Shown: positions 15,652 through 23,294, counted from the stretch's first letter. The stretch is DNA of 23,644 bases from JASFRS01 sp050114795 (GCA_050114795.1 JASFRS010000012.1:1-23644); one strand, 5' to 3'. Program-made: numbers and translations. The notes: generated from the sequence alone by a model not told the origin.

Positions 15652-16410
15652 ATGGCCAAAAACACACATATCACCGCTTTAGTCACAGGCAGTTCACGCG
15701 GAATAGGTGCCGCAATCGCCAGGAGTTTGAGCGAAAACGGCGCAGAAGTCATTTTGCATTTTAATCAAAATGGGAATGCTGCACATAAAGTCGCAAGCCA
15801 ATGCCCTGGGAAAACGCATATCATTCAAAGTGATCTTTCTCAAACCAATGGCGCGAGGCGTTTATGGAAAGATGCACAGGAAAGGGCACAACGCCCTATA
15901 AATCTTCTCGTTAACAACGCGGCCATCATGCCATCTGCAGGTGTTCAAGACGATTGGGACCAATGGGACGAAGTCTGGCGAAATGTCATGCAAACAAATG
16001 TCATCGCATGTGCAGACTTATGCCGATGTGCCATTGATAGTTACCTAACCGAAGGTGGTGGTAAAATTATCAACATTGCCAGCCGCGCTGCCCATCGCGG
16101 AGACGCCCCCGATTACCTCCATTACGGCGCATCCAAAGGTGCTTTAACCGCTCTTACCAAAGGGATTGCACGAGGCTTTGCTAAAGACAATATCCTTGCT
16201 TTCACGATTGCACCTGGCTTTACCAAGACCGAAATGGCAAGGGGCTTTGTTCTGGCGCATGGAGAAGAAGCCGCAACTAAGGATATCCCTTTGGGTGAAA
16301 TGGCTTCACCCGAGGAAATCGGCGCTTTAGTTAGCTTTTTAGCGGAAAAGGATATCCGTCATATGACTGGCGCAACCTTCGATGTGAATGGCGCAAGTTA
16401 CGTCAGATAA
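15652..16410 (+). CDS. SDR-family oxidoreductase (FabG-like)
   Basis: A 252-aa classical short-chain dehydrogenase. TGSSRGIG (12-19) is the nucleotide-binding glycine motif, NNAA (88-91) stabilises the fold, and Ser 144, Tyr 158 and Lys 162 (Y-G-A-S-K) form the catalytic set. The C-terminal GATFDVNGA resembles the FabG-type ending. The substrate cannot be told; 3-oxoacyl-ACP reductase is the nearest well-known type, but a variety of alcohol/ketone substrates is possible. ATG 15652 has AGAGG six bases upstream. It stands alone, divergent from the Flp pilin, and ends at a strong bidirectional hairpin. Confidence 0.9.
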   Translation: MAKNTHITALVTGSSRGIGAAIARSLSENGAEVILHFNQNGNAAHKVASQCPGKTHIIQSDLSQTNGARRLWKDAQERAQRPINLLVNNAAIMPSAGVQDDWDQWDEVWRNVMQTNVIACADLCRCAIDSYLTEGGGKIINIASRAAHRGDAPDYLHYGASKGALTALTKGIARGFAKDNILAFTIAPGFTKTEMARGFVLAHGEEAATKDIPLGEMASPEEIGALVSFLAEKDIRHMTGATFDVNGASYVR

Positions 16411-16416
16411 ATAAAA

Positions 16417-16445
16417 GGCGGGAGCCGCTTAATACGGCCCCCGCC
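16417..16445. terminator. bidirectional hairpin terminator
   Basis: An 11-bp stem with one A/C mismatch (GGCGGGAGCCG at 16417-16427 with 16435-16445) and a 7-nt loop separates the convergent SDR and PEP-CTERM genes. The minus-strand tail is TTTTATTTA, so it is strongest for the PEP-CTERM gene. Confidence 0.8.
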
Positions 16446-16474
16446 CTTCTTAACCGAGTTTCTTTATAACCGGG

Positions 16475-17251
16475 TCAGGCAATTTTCCGGCGGCGACGCG
16501 CCAGGCCTAAACCGAGTAAACCGGCACCCAGTAAACCAATAGTCATTGGCTCAGGCACGGCGCGGAACAATGTTCCAGTCCGCCCGGCAAGGCTACCTGT
16601 CAGAATACCGCTATTAATTTCAATCGACCCAAAGTTTGCTTCTGCTGAGAAGGTTAGAATATCAGACCCAAGATTGAAGCTGTCTGTGTCGAAATTATCT
16701 GCATATAGACCACCAGTCACTGCAAATTCGAGATCATCTGGCGCAAAGATTGAATCAAGCACATCATCAATCTGGAAGACTTCTTCCATTACGAGATCAG
16801 CCGTCAAGAAGATGTTGCCATCTGAAGCTGTAGCCGGATTTGCACCGTTAAAATCTGGGCTGTCATCAAGATAATAGGTGATAGATCCAGTTACGGAAAT
16901 TTCAAATATTCCGCCACCCAAATCTGTCACACCCGTAGGTGTCAGGCTTAATTCGTAAGTTAGTTCAACGCCATTATCCAATTGGCTCCATGTACCTGGA
17001 GGAATAATACCCCCGAAGCCATCATGTTCGCCAATATCTTCCACCTTACCAAAGACGGAAACACCAGATAAATCCGGGTTGTTTAAGTCGACCCCATTAG
17101 GGCCCAAATCGACGATGATTGTTCCTTCAGCAAGGCCGTCTGTCCCCGTAGGAACGACGACACCGCCTAAACTTGTTGTGCCTGCTTGAGCAGCGCCTGC
17201 AAACATCAACGCAGCAAAACTGGCAATAATCGCTTTCGCAAATAGTTTCAT
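16475..17251 (-). CDS. PEP-CTERM sorting-domain surface protein
   Basis: A 258-aa exported protein. The signal peptide has a long hydrophobic core and likely cleavage after GAAQA (residue 23). The mature part is rich in Gly, Asp, Asn and beta-branched residues, with no cysteine and acidic loops (e.g. DDSPDFNGANPATASDG). The C-terminus is a textbook PEP-CTERM signal: VPEPMTIGLLGAGLLGLGLA followed by an Arg-rich end. Such proteins are processed by exosortase (EpsH/XrtA) and usually go with exopolysaccharide or floc formation. GGGGGAAAG precedes the ATG, and a sigma-54 type promoter lies 43-58 bp upstream. The exact function is unknown. Confidence 0.92.
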   Translation of the reverse strand: MKLFAKAIIASFAALMFAGAAQAGTTSLGGVVVPTGTDGLAEGTIIVDLGPNGVDLNNPDLSGVSVFGKVEDIGEHDGFGGIIPPGTWSQLDNGVELTYELSLTPTGVTDLGGGIFEISVTGSITYYLDDSPDFNGANPATASDGNIFLTADLVMEEVFQIDDVLDSIFAPDDLEFAVTGGLYADNFDTDSFNLGSDILTFSAEANFGSIEINSGILTGSLAGRTGTLFRAVPEPMTIGLLGAGLLGLGLARRRRKIA

Positions 17252-17293
17252 TGTCTTTCCCCCAATCGAAACTCGGTAGACGAAAACGATTAA

Positions 17294-17309
17294 TGCAATA
17301 GCTATGCCA
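17294..17309 (-). promoter_or_regulatory. sigma-54 (-24/-12) promoter of the first PEP-CTERM gene
   Basis: The minus strand reads TGGCATAGCTATTGCA, against the consensus TGGCAC-N5-TTGCW. GG and GC are exactly 10 bases apart, the essential spacing. Transcription would start around 17283, giving a leader of about 32 nt with the G-rich ribosome binding site. Confidence 0.75.
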
Positions 17310-17342
17310 GAGTATTAACTCCTTGTTTACTTTATTTGAATC

Positions 17343-17370
17343 TCATTATTGCATGTAAAACAAATAATGA
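17343..17370. repeat. 8-bp inverted repeat
   Basis: TCATTATT (17343-17350) and AATAATGA (17363-17370) are perfect inverted arms around 12 nt. It lies 34 bp upstream of the sigma-54 promoter, inside an AT-rich region, and may be part of an activator or IHF-type site; chance is possible given base composition. Confidence 0.35.
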
Positions 17371-17373
17371 TGT

Positions 17374-17383
17374 GTAAATTAAC
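17374..17383 (-). promoter_or_regulatory. candidate activator site upstream of the sigma-54 promoter
   Basis: Plus-strand GTAAATTAAC is an imperfect dyad whose GTAAA half begins 79 bp from the -12 C of the promoter (17295). A related dyad lies 78 bp from the -12 C of the second PEP-CTERM promoter. This position, near -90, suits a sigma-54 enhancer-binding protein. Confidence 0.3.
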
Positions 17384-17438
17384 CCGACAGACTTATTTTT
17401 TGACTATAAAACTTAAATTATCTCTGATTATTTCTAAA

Positions 17439-19163
17439 TCAAATATCTGCATATACATGTGTTTCACCCTTCGCGCCTGGATGTGTTACTGCACCATCGC
17501 GTGCTTTACCTACCAACTGAGCGTATTTCCATAATACACCACTATTATAGTCAGTGGTTTTTCTCGCCCAATTCTTATGCCGTGTATTTAATTCTTCCGT
17601 CGAAACCTCAATTTCGATGCGTCCTTCAACAGCATCAATTTCGATTATGTCACCATTTTTCAGCAAACCAATAGGACCGCCTTCCGCCGCTTCCGGCCCA
17701 ACATGACCGATGCAGAAACCACGAGTACCACCTGAGAAACGGCCGTCTGTAATAAGGGCAACTTTTTCGCCCATGCCCTGCCCATAAAGTGCGGCTGTGG
17801 TTGACAACATTTCACGCATGCCGGGGCCACCTTTTGGCCCCTCATTGCGGATAACAATGACATCGCCTTCTTCATAAGCGCGCTGTTCCACGGCCTTGAA
17901 TGCGTCTTCTTCGCATTCAAATACACGGGCTGGACCGCGAAATTTCAAATTGTTCATGCCCGCGACTTTTACAATAGCGCCATCGGGTGCAAGACTGCCT
18001 TTCAAGCCAACAACCCCACCAGTAGGTGTGATTGGATTATCGATTCTACGGATAACGTCCTGGTCTTCATTCCACGTCACATCTTCCAGGTTTTCAGCGA
18101 TAGTTTTGCCTGTAACCGTAATGCAGTCGCCGTGCAGATAACCGCCTTCAAGCAATGTCTTCATCACCATTTGAACGCCACCGGCCTCAAAAAGATCTTT
18201 GGCCACATAACGCCCGCCGGGCTTTAAGTCTGCGATATAGGGCGTTTTCTTAAAGATTTCAGCAACATCGAAAAGATCAAATTCAATGCCCGCCTCATGC
18301 GCCATGGCAGGCAAATGCAAAGCCGCATTAGTTGACCCACCCGTGGCTGCCACGACTGTCGCTGCATTTTCCAAGGCTTTACGCGTGACGATATCGCGGG
18401 GCCGTAAATTAGTTTCGATCAGCTTCATTACGGCCTCGCCAGATGCTTTTGCATATTCATCCCGACTTTCATAAGGTGCGGGTGCCCCTGCTGAACCAGG
18501 CAAAGCCAAGCCGATTGCTTCTGAGACGCATGCCATTGTATTTGCTGTGAACTGCCCTCCACATGCGCCATGCCCGGGGCAAGCCACTTTTTCAAGTGCG
18601 CTCAAATCCTTCAGCGGGCACTGCCCCGCTTCAAACTGACCAACCGCCTCAAAGACATCCACCACCGTGACATCTTTACCCTTGAAACGGCCTGGAAGGA
18701 TTGACCCCCCATACATGAAGACTGAAGGAACATTTAAGCGCAGCATCGACATCATCAGCGCAGGCAATGACTTGTCACACCCAGCAATCCCAACCAAAGC
18801 ATCATAGCAGTGACCACGCATGGTCAATTCGACAGAATCGGCAATGACCTCCCGACTCACCAAAGATGACTTCATACCCTGGTGGCCCATGGCAATGCCG
18901 TCAGTCACGGTAATAGTTGTAAACTGCCTTGGCGTTCCACCGGCTGCGCTTACGCCCTCTTTAGCCACTTTGGCCTGACGGTCCAGCGCAGTGTTACAAG
19001 GCGCTGCCTCATTCCAGCAGGAGACCACGCCCACGAATGGCTTGTGGATGTCTTCTTCCTCAAGTCCCATCGCATAATAATAAGAACGATGGGGCGCCCT
19101 TGAAGGCCCCTCTGTTACATGTCTGCTGGGCAATTTACTTTTGTCGAATTTGGGAGAGGTCAC
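17439..19163 (-). CDS. ilvD: dihydroxy-acid dehydratase
   Basis: A 574-aa Fe-S enzyme of valine, isoleucine and leucine synthesis, dehydrating 2,3-dihydroxy acids to 2-oxo acids. Cysteines in SCWNEAAPCN (about 49 and 56), GIAGCDKSLP (129) and GHGACGGQFTANTM (201) provide the cluster ligands, and KGGPGMREML with ITDGRFSGGTRG forms the C-terminal catalytic block. The start is set at GTG 19163 because AGGAG stands seven bases upstream. The longer frame from a TTG at 19190 would place that site inside the gene. It is flanked by two PEP-CTERM genes but insulated by a terminator upstream, so it is probably transcribed separately. Confidence 0.96.
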   Translation of the reverse strand: MTSPKFDKSKLPSRHVTEGPSRAPHRSYYYAMGLEEEDIHKPFVGVVSCWNEAAPCNTALDRQAKVAKEGVSAAGGTPRQFTTITVTDGIAMGHQGMKSSLVSREVIADSVELTMRGHCYDALVGIAGCDKSLPALMMSMLRLNVPSVFMYGGSILPGRFKGKDVTVVDVFEAVGQFEAGQCPLKDLSALEKVACPGHGACGGQFTANTMACVSEAIGLALPGSAGAPAPYESRDEYAKASGEAVMKLIETNLRPRDIVTRKALENAATVVAATGGSTNAALHLPAMAHEAGIEFDLFDVAEIFKKTPYIADLKPGGRYVAKDLFEAGGVQMVMKTLLEGGYLHGDCITVTGKTIAENLEDVTWNEDQDVIRRIDNPITPTGGVVGLKGSLAPDGAIVKVAGMNNLKFRGPARVFECEEDAFKAVEQRAYEEGDVIVIRNEGPKGGPGMREMLSTTAALYGQGMGEKVALITDGRFSGGTRGFCIGHVGPEAAEGGPIGLLKNGDIIEIDAVEGRIEIEVSTEELNTRHKNWARKTTDYNSGVLWKYAQLVGKARDGAVTHPGAKGETHVYADI

Positions 19164-19192
19164 GCTATAGCTCCTGGAAATTTTCGCCAAGA

Positions 19193-19219
19193 TTTATAGT
19201 GCAAAGACGCAATGATCAA
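19193..19219 (-). promoter_or_regulatory. candidate sigma-70 promoter of ilvD
   Basis: On the minus strand TTGATC (19219..19214), 15 bp, and TATAAA (19198..19193) lie between the upstream terminator and the ilvD GTG. The -10 is good; the spacer is short. Confidence 0.3.
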
Positions 19220-19230
19220 ACATAAAATAA

Positions 19231-19260
19231 CGGGCGTGTGGAGTATTTCCGACACGCCCG
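19231..19260 (-). terminator. hairpin terminator after the second PEP-CTERM gene
   Basis: A perfect 9-bp stem (CGGGCGTGT 19231-19239 with 19252-19260), extended inside by a bulged GGA/TCC, is followed on the minus strand by TTATTTTATG. It isolates ilvD from the PEP-CTERM gene upstream. Confidence 0.8.
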
Positions 19261-19288
19261 ATAAGGCTTGGTTCAAATATTTAGGGTA

Positions 19289-20320
19289 TTAGCTCCGACG
19301 GCGACGCCGTAATCCAATACCAAGACCGGCAAGGCCAAGGCCTAACATTCCCAATGTACCTGGTTCAGGTACCGGCACACCACGTTCAATGGTGGTCAGG
19401 AATAGCTGTTCAAAGCCATCTGACAGCTCGCCCATCCGGAAATCAAGGCGCAGCACATCATATAATGTACCCATATCATTCAGAATATCGCTCAATGTTG
19501 AATTCGTCAGAGCAAATGCTGCACGGTCAGCGCCCAGATTTTGGTTAATTGTTGCTGCATCAGGGCCATCACCCATTTCACATGGGCCAAGGCGGATCAG
19601 CGAAGTCGTCGCTGTATTGACGCAGATTTCACCATGGACCTGAGCCACATCATCCACATCACCATCGCCAAAGTCAAAAGTGCCAAAATTGGTGAATGTG
19701 TTAAGGACAGGATCAGGATTAATCCCGTTCAACGTAAATGTCATATCTGGCAGAACCATATCAACATCGACCAATGTGACTTCCGCATAGACCAGAATAT
19801 CCTGCGCTGCATCAAGCACAGCACCTTCTTGGTTATTTTCATTCAAGTTGAAGAAGATAAGAAGTTCGCCACCATCCAAAAAAGTCCTCAATGCGTCAAT
19901 TTCCGCATCCCAGGTTCCGTTGTTATCCGTTGGAAATGGTGCAACCTGATCGGGTTCATTGGATGGTTGAGTATAGAAAGTTTCGTCACCCATCGCCATA
20001 TTTGGCGTTTGCAACGCATTATCCATACCCTCATAGTTTTCATTTACCGGAGTACCACCGGAACCTGTAGCAATAACAACCAGGTCTTTAATGATACCAG
20101 GTGTTGATTGGACTTCATAGTCGCCGAGCTGATTGGTTTCTCCCGTCGCCAGGAAATTTAGAAACGGCAGCGAATAAACGTCGAAATCACCATATGTTAA
20201 GGTGGTTGTTCCGTTATCCGGAGGCGGTAATACTAAATCTGCCTGAGCTTGGGACGCAAAACTTAATCCCAATACAGCCGCGCCTAAAAAAGCAACTTGT
20301 TTTGCACGGTTAATAATCAT
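19289..20320 (-). CDS. PEP-CTERM sorting-domain surface protein
   Basis: A 343-aa exported protein. The signal peptide likely ends after SQAQA (residue 27). The mature region is strongly acidic, rich in Asp, Asn, Thr and Gly, and has two cysteines about 14 residues apart (GEICVN and GPCEMG) that could form a disulfide. The C-terminus is VPEPGTLGMLGLGLAGLGIG plus an RRRRR tail, a classic exosortase sorting signal. It shares no obvious similarity with the other PEP-CTERM protein outside that signal. GGGGGAGG precedes the ATG and a sigma-54 type promoter lies 47-62 bp upstream. It ends at its own terminator. Confidence 0.92.
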   Translation of the reverse strand: MIINRAKQVAFLGAAVLGLSFASQAQADLVLPPPDNGTTTLTYGDFDVYSLPFLNFLATGETNQLGDYEVQSTPGIIKDLVVIATGSGGTPVNENYEGMDNALQTPNMAMGDETFYTQPSNEPDQVAPFPTDNNGTWDAEIDALRTFLDGGELLIFFNLNENNQEGAVLDAAQDILVYAEVTLVDVDMVLPDMTFTLNGINPDPVLNTFTNFGTFDFGDGDVDDVAQVHGEICVNTATTSLIRLGPCEMGDGPDAATINQNLGADRAAFALTNSTLSDILNDMGTLYDVLRLDFRMGELSDGFEQLFLTTIERGVPVPEPGTLGMLGLGLAGLGIGLRRRRRS

Positions 20321-20366
20321 GACTGGGCCTCCCCCAAAGGCGGTTAATTACAATCACCCTGGAAGA

Positions 20367-20382
20367 AGCAAGTTCCGTACCA
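20367..20382 (-). promoter_or_regulatory. sigma-54 (-24/-12) promoter of the second PEP-CTERM gene
   Basis: The minus strand reads TGGTACGGAACTTGCT, against TGGCAC-N5-TTGCW, with GG-N10-GC spacing intact and only the C to T change in the -24 box. The start of transcription would be near 20356, about 35 nt before the ATG. Confidence 0.72.
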
Positions 20383-20445
20383 AAACGAAAATACTAATAG
20401 ATTCAGATATGTTTTTAATATTGATTATACAAATATTTAAAAAAT

Positions 20446-20457
20446 GTAAAGATTTAC
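20446..20457 (-). promoter_or_regulatory. candidate activator dyad upstream of the sigma-54 promoter
   Basis: GTAAA-GA-TTTAC is a 12-bp inverted repeat beginning 78 bp from the -12 C (20368). It matches in position and left half-site the dyad upstream of the other PEP-CTERM promoter. Confidence 0.35.
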
Positions 20458-20474
20458 GACTCTTCTTTATTGCA

Positions 20475-20513
20475 TATACTATTTATACTATTAATTACAA
20501 CTTTAATACTATT
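20475..20513 (+). repeat. short direct repeats TATACTATT
   Basis: TATACTATT occurs twice in tandem (20475-20483, 20484-20492) and once more as AATACTATT (20505-20513), just beyond and across the bdhA stop codon. Function unknown; probably incidental AT-rich sequence. Confidence 0.6.
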
Positions 20514-21291
20514 GGGATGTCCACCCACCATCCATGGATATTATGGAACCATTCATAGACATACTGGCTGGACTACAAAGGAAGAGACATAGCTCTGCAA
20601 TCTGCTCAACAGTAACAAATTCCTTGGTTGGTTGGGCTGCAAGCAAGACATCTCGTTTGACTGCCTCTTCAGAAATACCCCTCGTTTTTGCCGTGTCTGG
20701 GATTTGCGCTTCCACCAATGGCGTAAGCACATAACCCGGGCATATTGCATTTACAGTCACGCCATCTTGAGCGGCCTCCAGCGCCACTGTTTTCGTAAGC
20801 CCGGCAATACCATGTTTTGCTGCGACATAAGCTGATTTAAATGGCGATGCTACCAAGGCATGAGCGGATGCAATATTGATAATACGCCCCCATTTCTGCG
20901 CCTTCATGTCGCTAATACTATGACGAATAGTGTGAAAAGCGGAACTGAGGTTGATTCCAATAATGGCGTCCCATTTATCAACCGGGAATTCCTCAATTTT
21001 GGAGACAAATTGGATACCTGCACAATTTACCAGAATATCAACGGGGCCCAATTCTTTAGCCGTGGTTTTAACGAGATCTTCGATTTCACCACCACGCAGC
21101 ATATTTGCGCCGTGATAGGCAATTTTTTGTCCAGTTTCCTTCTGCAAAGCCGCCCTGATAGCCTCAATTTCAGCCGGATCACCCAAACCATTCAACATGA
21201 CTTTCGCACCCGCATCGGCCAGTGCCTTTGCGATAGCAAGGCCAATCCCACTTGTAGACCCCGTGACCAGCGCAACTTTATCTTTTAACAT
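20509..21291 (-). CDS. bdhA: D-3-hydroxybutyrate dehydrogenase
   Basis: A 260-aa NAD-dependent SDR that oxidises D-3-hydroxybutyrate to acetoacetate, feeding PHB breakdown products into central metabolism. TGSTSGIG (10-17), NCAG (89-92), Ser 142, Tyr 155 and Lys 159 form the SDR machinery. The residues known to hold the substrate carboxylate in the Pseudomonas fragi enzyme (Gln 94, His 144, Lys 152, Gln 196) fall at identical positions, which makes the assignment specific. That numbering also supports ATG 21291, which has GAGG/AAGG upstream, over the in-frame ATG at 21309 that lies within a palindrome. It is 55 bp downstream of the GCS2-family gene. Confidence 0.95.
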   Translation of the reverse strand: MLKDKVALVTGSTSGIGLAIAKALADAGAKVMLNGLGDPAEIEAIRAALQKETGQKIAYHGANMLRGGEIEDLVKTTAKELGPVDILVNCAGIQFVSKIEEFPVDKWDAIIGINLSSAFHTIRHSISDMKAQKWGRIINIASAHALVASPFKSAYVAAKHGIAGLTKTVALEAAQDGVTVNAICPGYVLTPLVEAQIPDTAKTRGISEEAVKRDVLLAAQPTKEFVTVEQIAELCLFLCSPASMSMNGSIISMDGGWTSQ

Positions 21292-21303
21292 ATGCCTTAC
21301 CTC

Positions 21304-21350
21304 AAACATGAATACATATTCATGTTTAGCGTAGAATACACGATTGTCAA
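21304..21350 (-). promoter_or_regulatory. bdhA promoter region with a 24-bp palindromic operator
   Basis: AAACATGAATA (21304-21314) and TATTCATGTTT (21317-21327) are perfect 11-bp arms around CA. On the minus strand a TTGACA (21350..21345), overlapping the stop of the upstream gene, lies 16 bp before TAAACA (21328..21323), so the palindrome covers the possible -10 and start point. This is the layout of a repressor-controlled promoter. The inverted repeat is certain; the promoter is tentative. Confidence 0.6.
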
Positions 21351-22480
21351 AGCCCTAAGCTGGTTTCACTCACCATGAGATCGACAACGCCTCGCATTGC
21401 TAATTCTGGCGTTACACCTTTTTCAATAGCGGCTTGAAAGGCTGCAAGTTGCCGATCAGCAGAAGTACCCTCCTTGGCTATTTTACGCGTATGATTAACT
21501 TCATCAACACAACCTAATTCCTCCGCATCCTCTTGCACGAGCTCTAGGATTTCCTCCAAAAGGTCAGGAAAGACCGCCATTTGTTCTCTCCCCAAATCTA
21601 TGAGCCGCCCTTTCACGCCGTGACGCTGTGCAAGCCAGCGATTTTCCTCAATCAACAATCGTGGATAATTCCGCCATCGCTGATTATGGCGTTTCAAACG
21701 AATGAGCATGGAAATTAGGCATTGATACAACGCTGCTATAGCCAAAGCATCATCAACACGCGTGCAGATATCTGTCACACGCATTTCCAATGTCGGGAAC
21801 CGTGCAGATGGTCTTAAATCCCACCATAATTTCGTAGCGTCCTCAACAGCACCGCATTTAACCATCCGATTGATCAACCGCTCATAATCAGACCAACCGC
21901 CGAATTGTTCAGGAATTCCGGTGCGCGGCATTCCGTCGAACACAGCCAGGCGATAGCTGCGCATACCCATTTGCTGCGCACCCCAAAAAGGGGACGAGGT
22001 TGATAATGCCAGCAGATGCGGCATAAAATAGGCGACTTGGTTCATGATATCCACACGCAGGTCTGCGTCTTCGATACCGATATGGACGTGCATCCCGCAA
22101 ATCAACATACGGCGAATAGCACCCTGCATATCCCGCGCCAAAGTCTCATAACGATCGGCTTGCGTCGGGCTTTGTTTGGACCACAGCGCGAAGGGGTGCG
22201 TGGATGCCGCCATCAACATCATACCGTGTTTTTTTGCCATATCCCGGACAACACGGCGAAGATTGGTTAAATGCTCACGGGCTTCAGTGATATTGGCACA
22301 AACAGGTGTACCGATTTCCACCTGCGACCTTAGAAATTCCGGACAAACCCGCTCGCCAAGTTCCTTCCGGCAATCTTCCATAAAATCAGGCGGCGGGTTA
22401 TTTGCAAGATCCCGTGTTCTGGGGTCAACGAGAAGATATTCTTCCTCAATCCCCATCGTCAGTGGCGTGGATTTCGCCAT
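21347..22480 (-). CDS. carboxylate-amine ligase, GCS2 (YbdK-like) family
   Basis: A 377-aa ATP-dependent ligase of the glutamate-cysteine ligase type 2 superfamily. MGIEEEYLLVD at the N-terminus carries the metal-binding Glu cluster, and GMHVHIGIED, TLEMRVTDICTRVDDALAIA and RWLAQRHGVKG are family signatures. Relatives make a gamma-glutamyl amide bond, and YbdK has weak glutamate-cysteine ligase activity, but the real substrates of this branch are generally not known. ATG 22480 has AGGAG seven bases upstream. The neighbour upstream is an N-formylglutamate amidohydrolase family gene 31 bp away, suggesting linked glutamate-derivative chemistry. Confidence 0.88.
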   Translation of the reverse strand: MAKSTPLTMGIEEEYLLVDPRTRDLANNPPPDFMEDCRKELGERVCPEFLRSQVEIGTPVCANITEAREHLTNLRRVVRDMAKKHGMMLMAASTHPFALWSKQSPTQADRYETLARDMQGAIRRMLICGMHVHIGIEDADLRVDIMNQVAYFMPHLLALSTSSPFWGAQQMGMRSYRLAVFDGMPRTGIPEQFGGWSDYERLINRMVKCGAVEDATKLWWDLRPSARFPTLEMRVTDICTRVDDALAIAALYQCLISMLIRLKRHNQRWRNYPRLLIEENRWLAQRHGVKGRLIDLGREQMAVFPDLLEEILELVQEDAEELGCVDEVNHTRKIAKEGTSADRQLAAFQAAIEKGVTPELAMRGVVDLMVSETSLGL

Positions 22481-22511
22481 AAATATCTCCTACCCCTTAT
22501 GGTGGAGAAAC

Positions 22512-23249
22512 TTATTGTGCAGATGCAGCCAAAATGGGCAACAAAATTTCCCTCAAAATCTCAGTCCATTCCGCAACACCTTGCTTATCGGCAATAAGGT
22601 CCTGACGAATTTCTAAGGTAACATAAGGAATGTCATGGGCCTCTGCATGGCGGTCCATAGTGTAATTCAGAATTTTACCTGAATAGGGAACATTGCGCCC
22701 AACGACCACATCACCACGCGCTTCCAACGCGTCAGCGACCGCATGAGCAAGCTTATCATAGTGATTCCACAACACCGCAGCGTGCCATGGCCGCTGCTGG
22801 CCGTTCATGATCGGGGTAAAACTGTGGATGGATACAATGATCGGCTTTTGGCCGCCTGCCTGTATACGCGCGACCTCAGCCGCGATAGCCTCATGATAGG
22901 GCGTGTGAAATTTGGCTATCCGTTTCCCGCGCTCTTCTTCCGAGATGTCTGCATTACCCGGAATAAAAATATTGTCGGAGAGTTGCGGAATCAACGTTTC
23001 ATGGTCAAGTGGCCGGTTAGGGTCAACCAAAAGCCTTGAAAAACCGGCCATGACGGCGCGTGCTTCAAATGCTTTTTGCAGCGAGATGCACAAATCCTTA
23101 GTGCCAATATCATAGGCAATATGATTTGTGATCCATGCAGGCTCTAACCCCAATTGATCATAGTCTTGTGGTATCTCACTCGACGCATGATCCGCGATGA
23201 GCAGAATATGTGACTCAAGCGGGCCATTGATTTCAAAAGGCTGATCCAT
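22512..23249 (-). CDS. N-formylglutamate amidohydrolase family protein
   Basis: A 245-aa protein of the FGase family, whose named member cleaves N-formyl-L-glutamate to formate and glutamate in histidine degradation. Family motifs are ADHASSEIP (19-27), SRLLVDPNRP, IVSIHSFTPIMNG, AAVLWNH and the EIRQD near residue 213. There is no histidine-utilisation gene nearby, and the protein is shorter than HutG-type enzymes. It may be a general zinc amidohydrolase acting on an acylated amino acid rather than HutG. It is probably cotranscribed with the downstream GCS2 ligase gene (31 bp). Confidence 0.85.
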   Translation of the reverse strand: MDQPFEINGPLESHILLIADHASSEIPQDYDQLGLEPAWITNHIAYDIGTKDLCISLQKAFEARAVMAGFSRLLVDPNRPLDHETLIPQLSDNIFIPGNADISEEERGKRIAKFHTPYHEAIAAEVARIQAGGQKPIIVSIHSFTPIMNGQQRPWHAAVLWNHYDKLAHAVADALEARGDVVVGRNVPYSGKILNYTMDRHAEAHDIPYVTLEIRQDLIADKQGVAEWTEILREILLPILAASAQ

Positions 23250-23294
23250 TTCTACTCATTTTTCTTTCGTCATTTAAAATGAACACTCGGCACT

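Noticed and set aside
19164..19230. Possible attenuator or leader peptide controlling ilvD
   Set aside because: The leader is too short and has no Ile/Val/Leu-rich reading frame; the nearby hairpin lies upstream of the candidate promoter and serves the preceding gene.
19541..20107. 188-codon plus-strand open frame
   Set aside because: It lies antisense within the second PEP-CTERM gene, has no ribosome binding site and no recognisable domain.
23271..23281. Inverted repeat CATTTAAAATG before the FGase family gene
   Set aside because: Five-base arms in AT-rich DNA are expected by chance.
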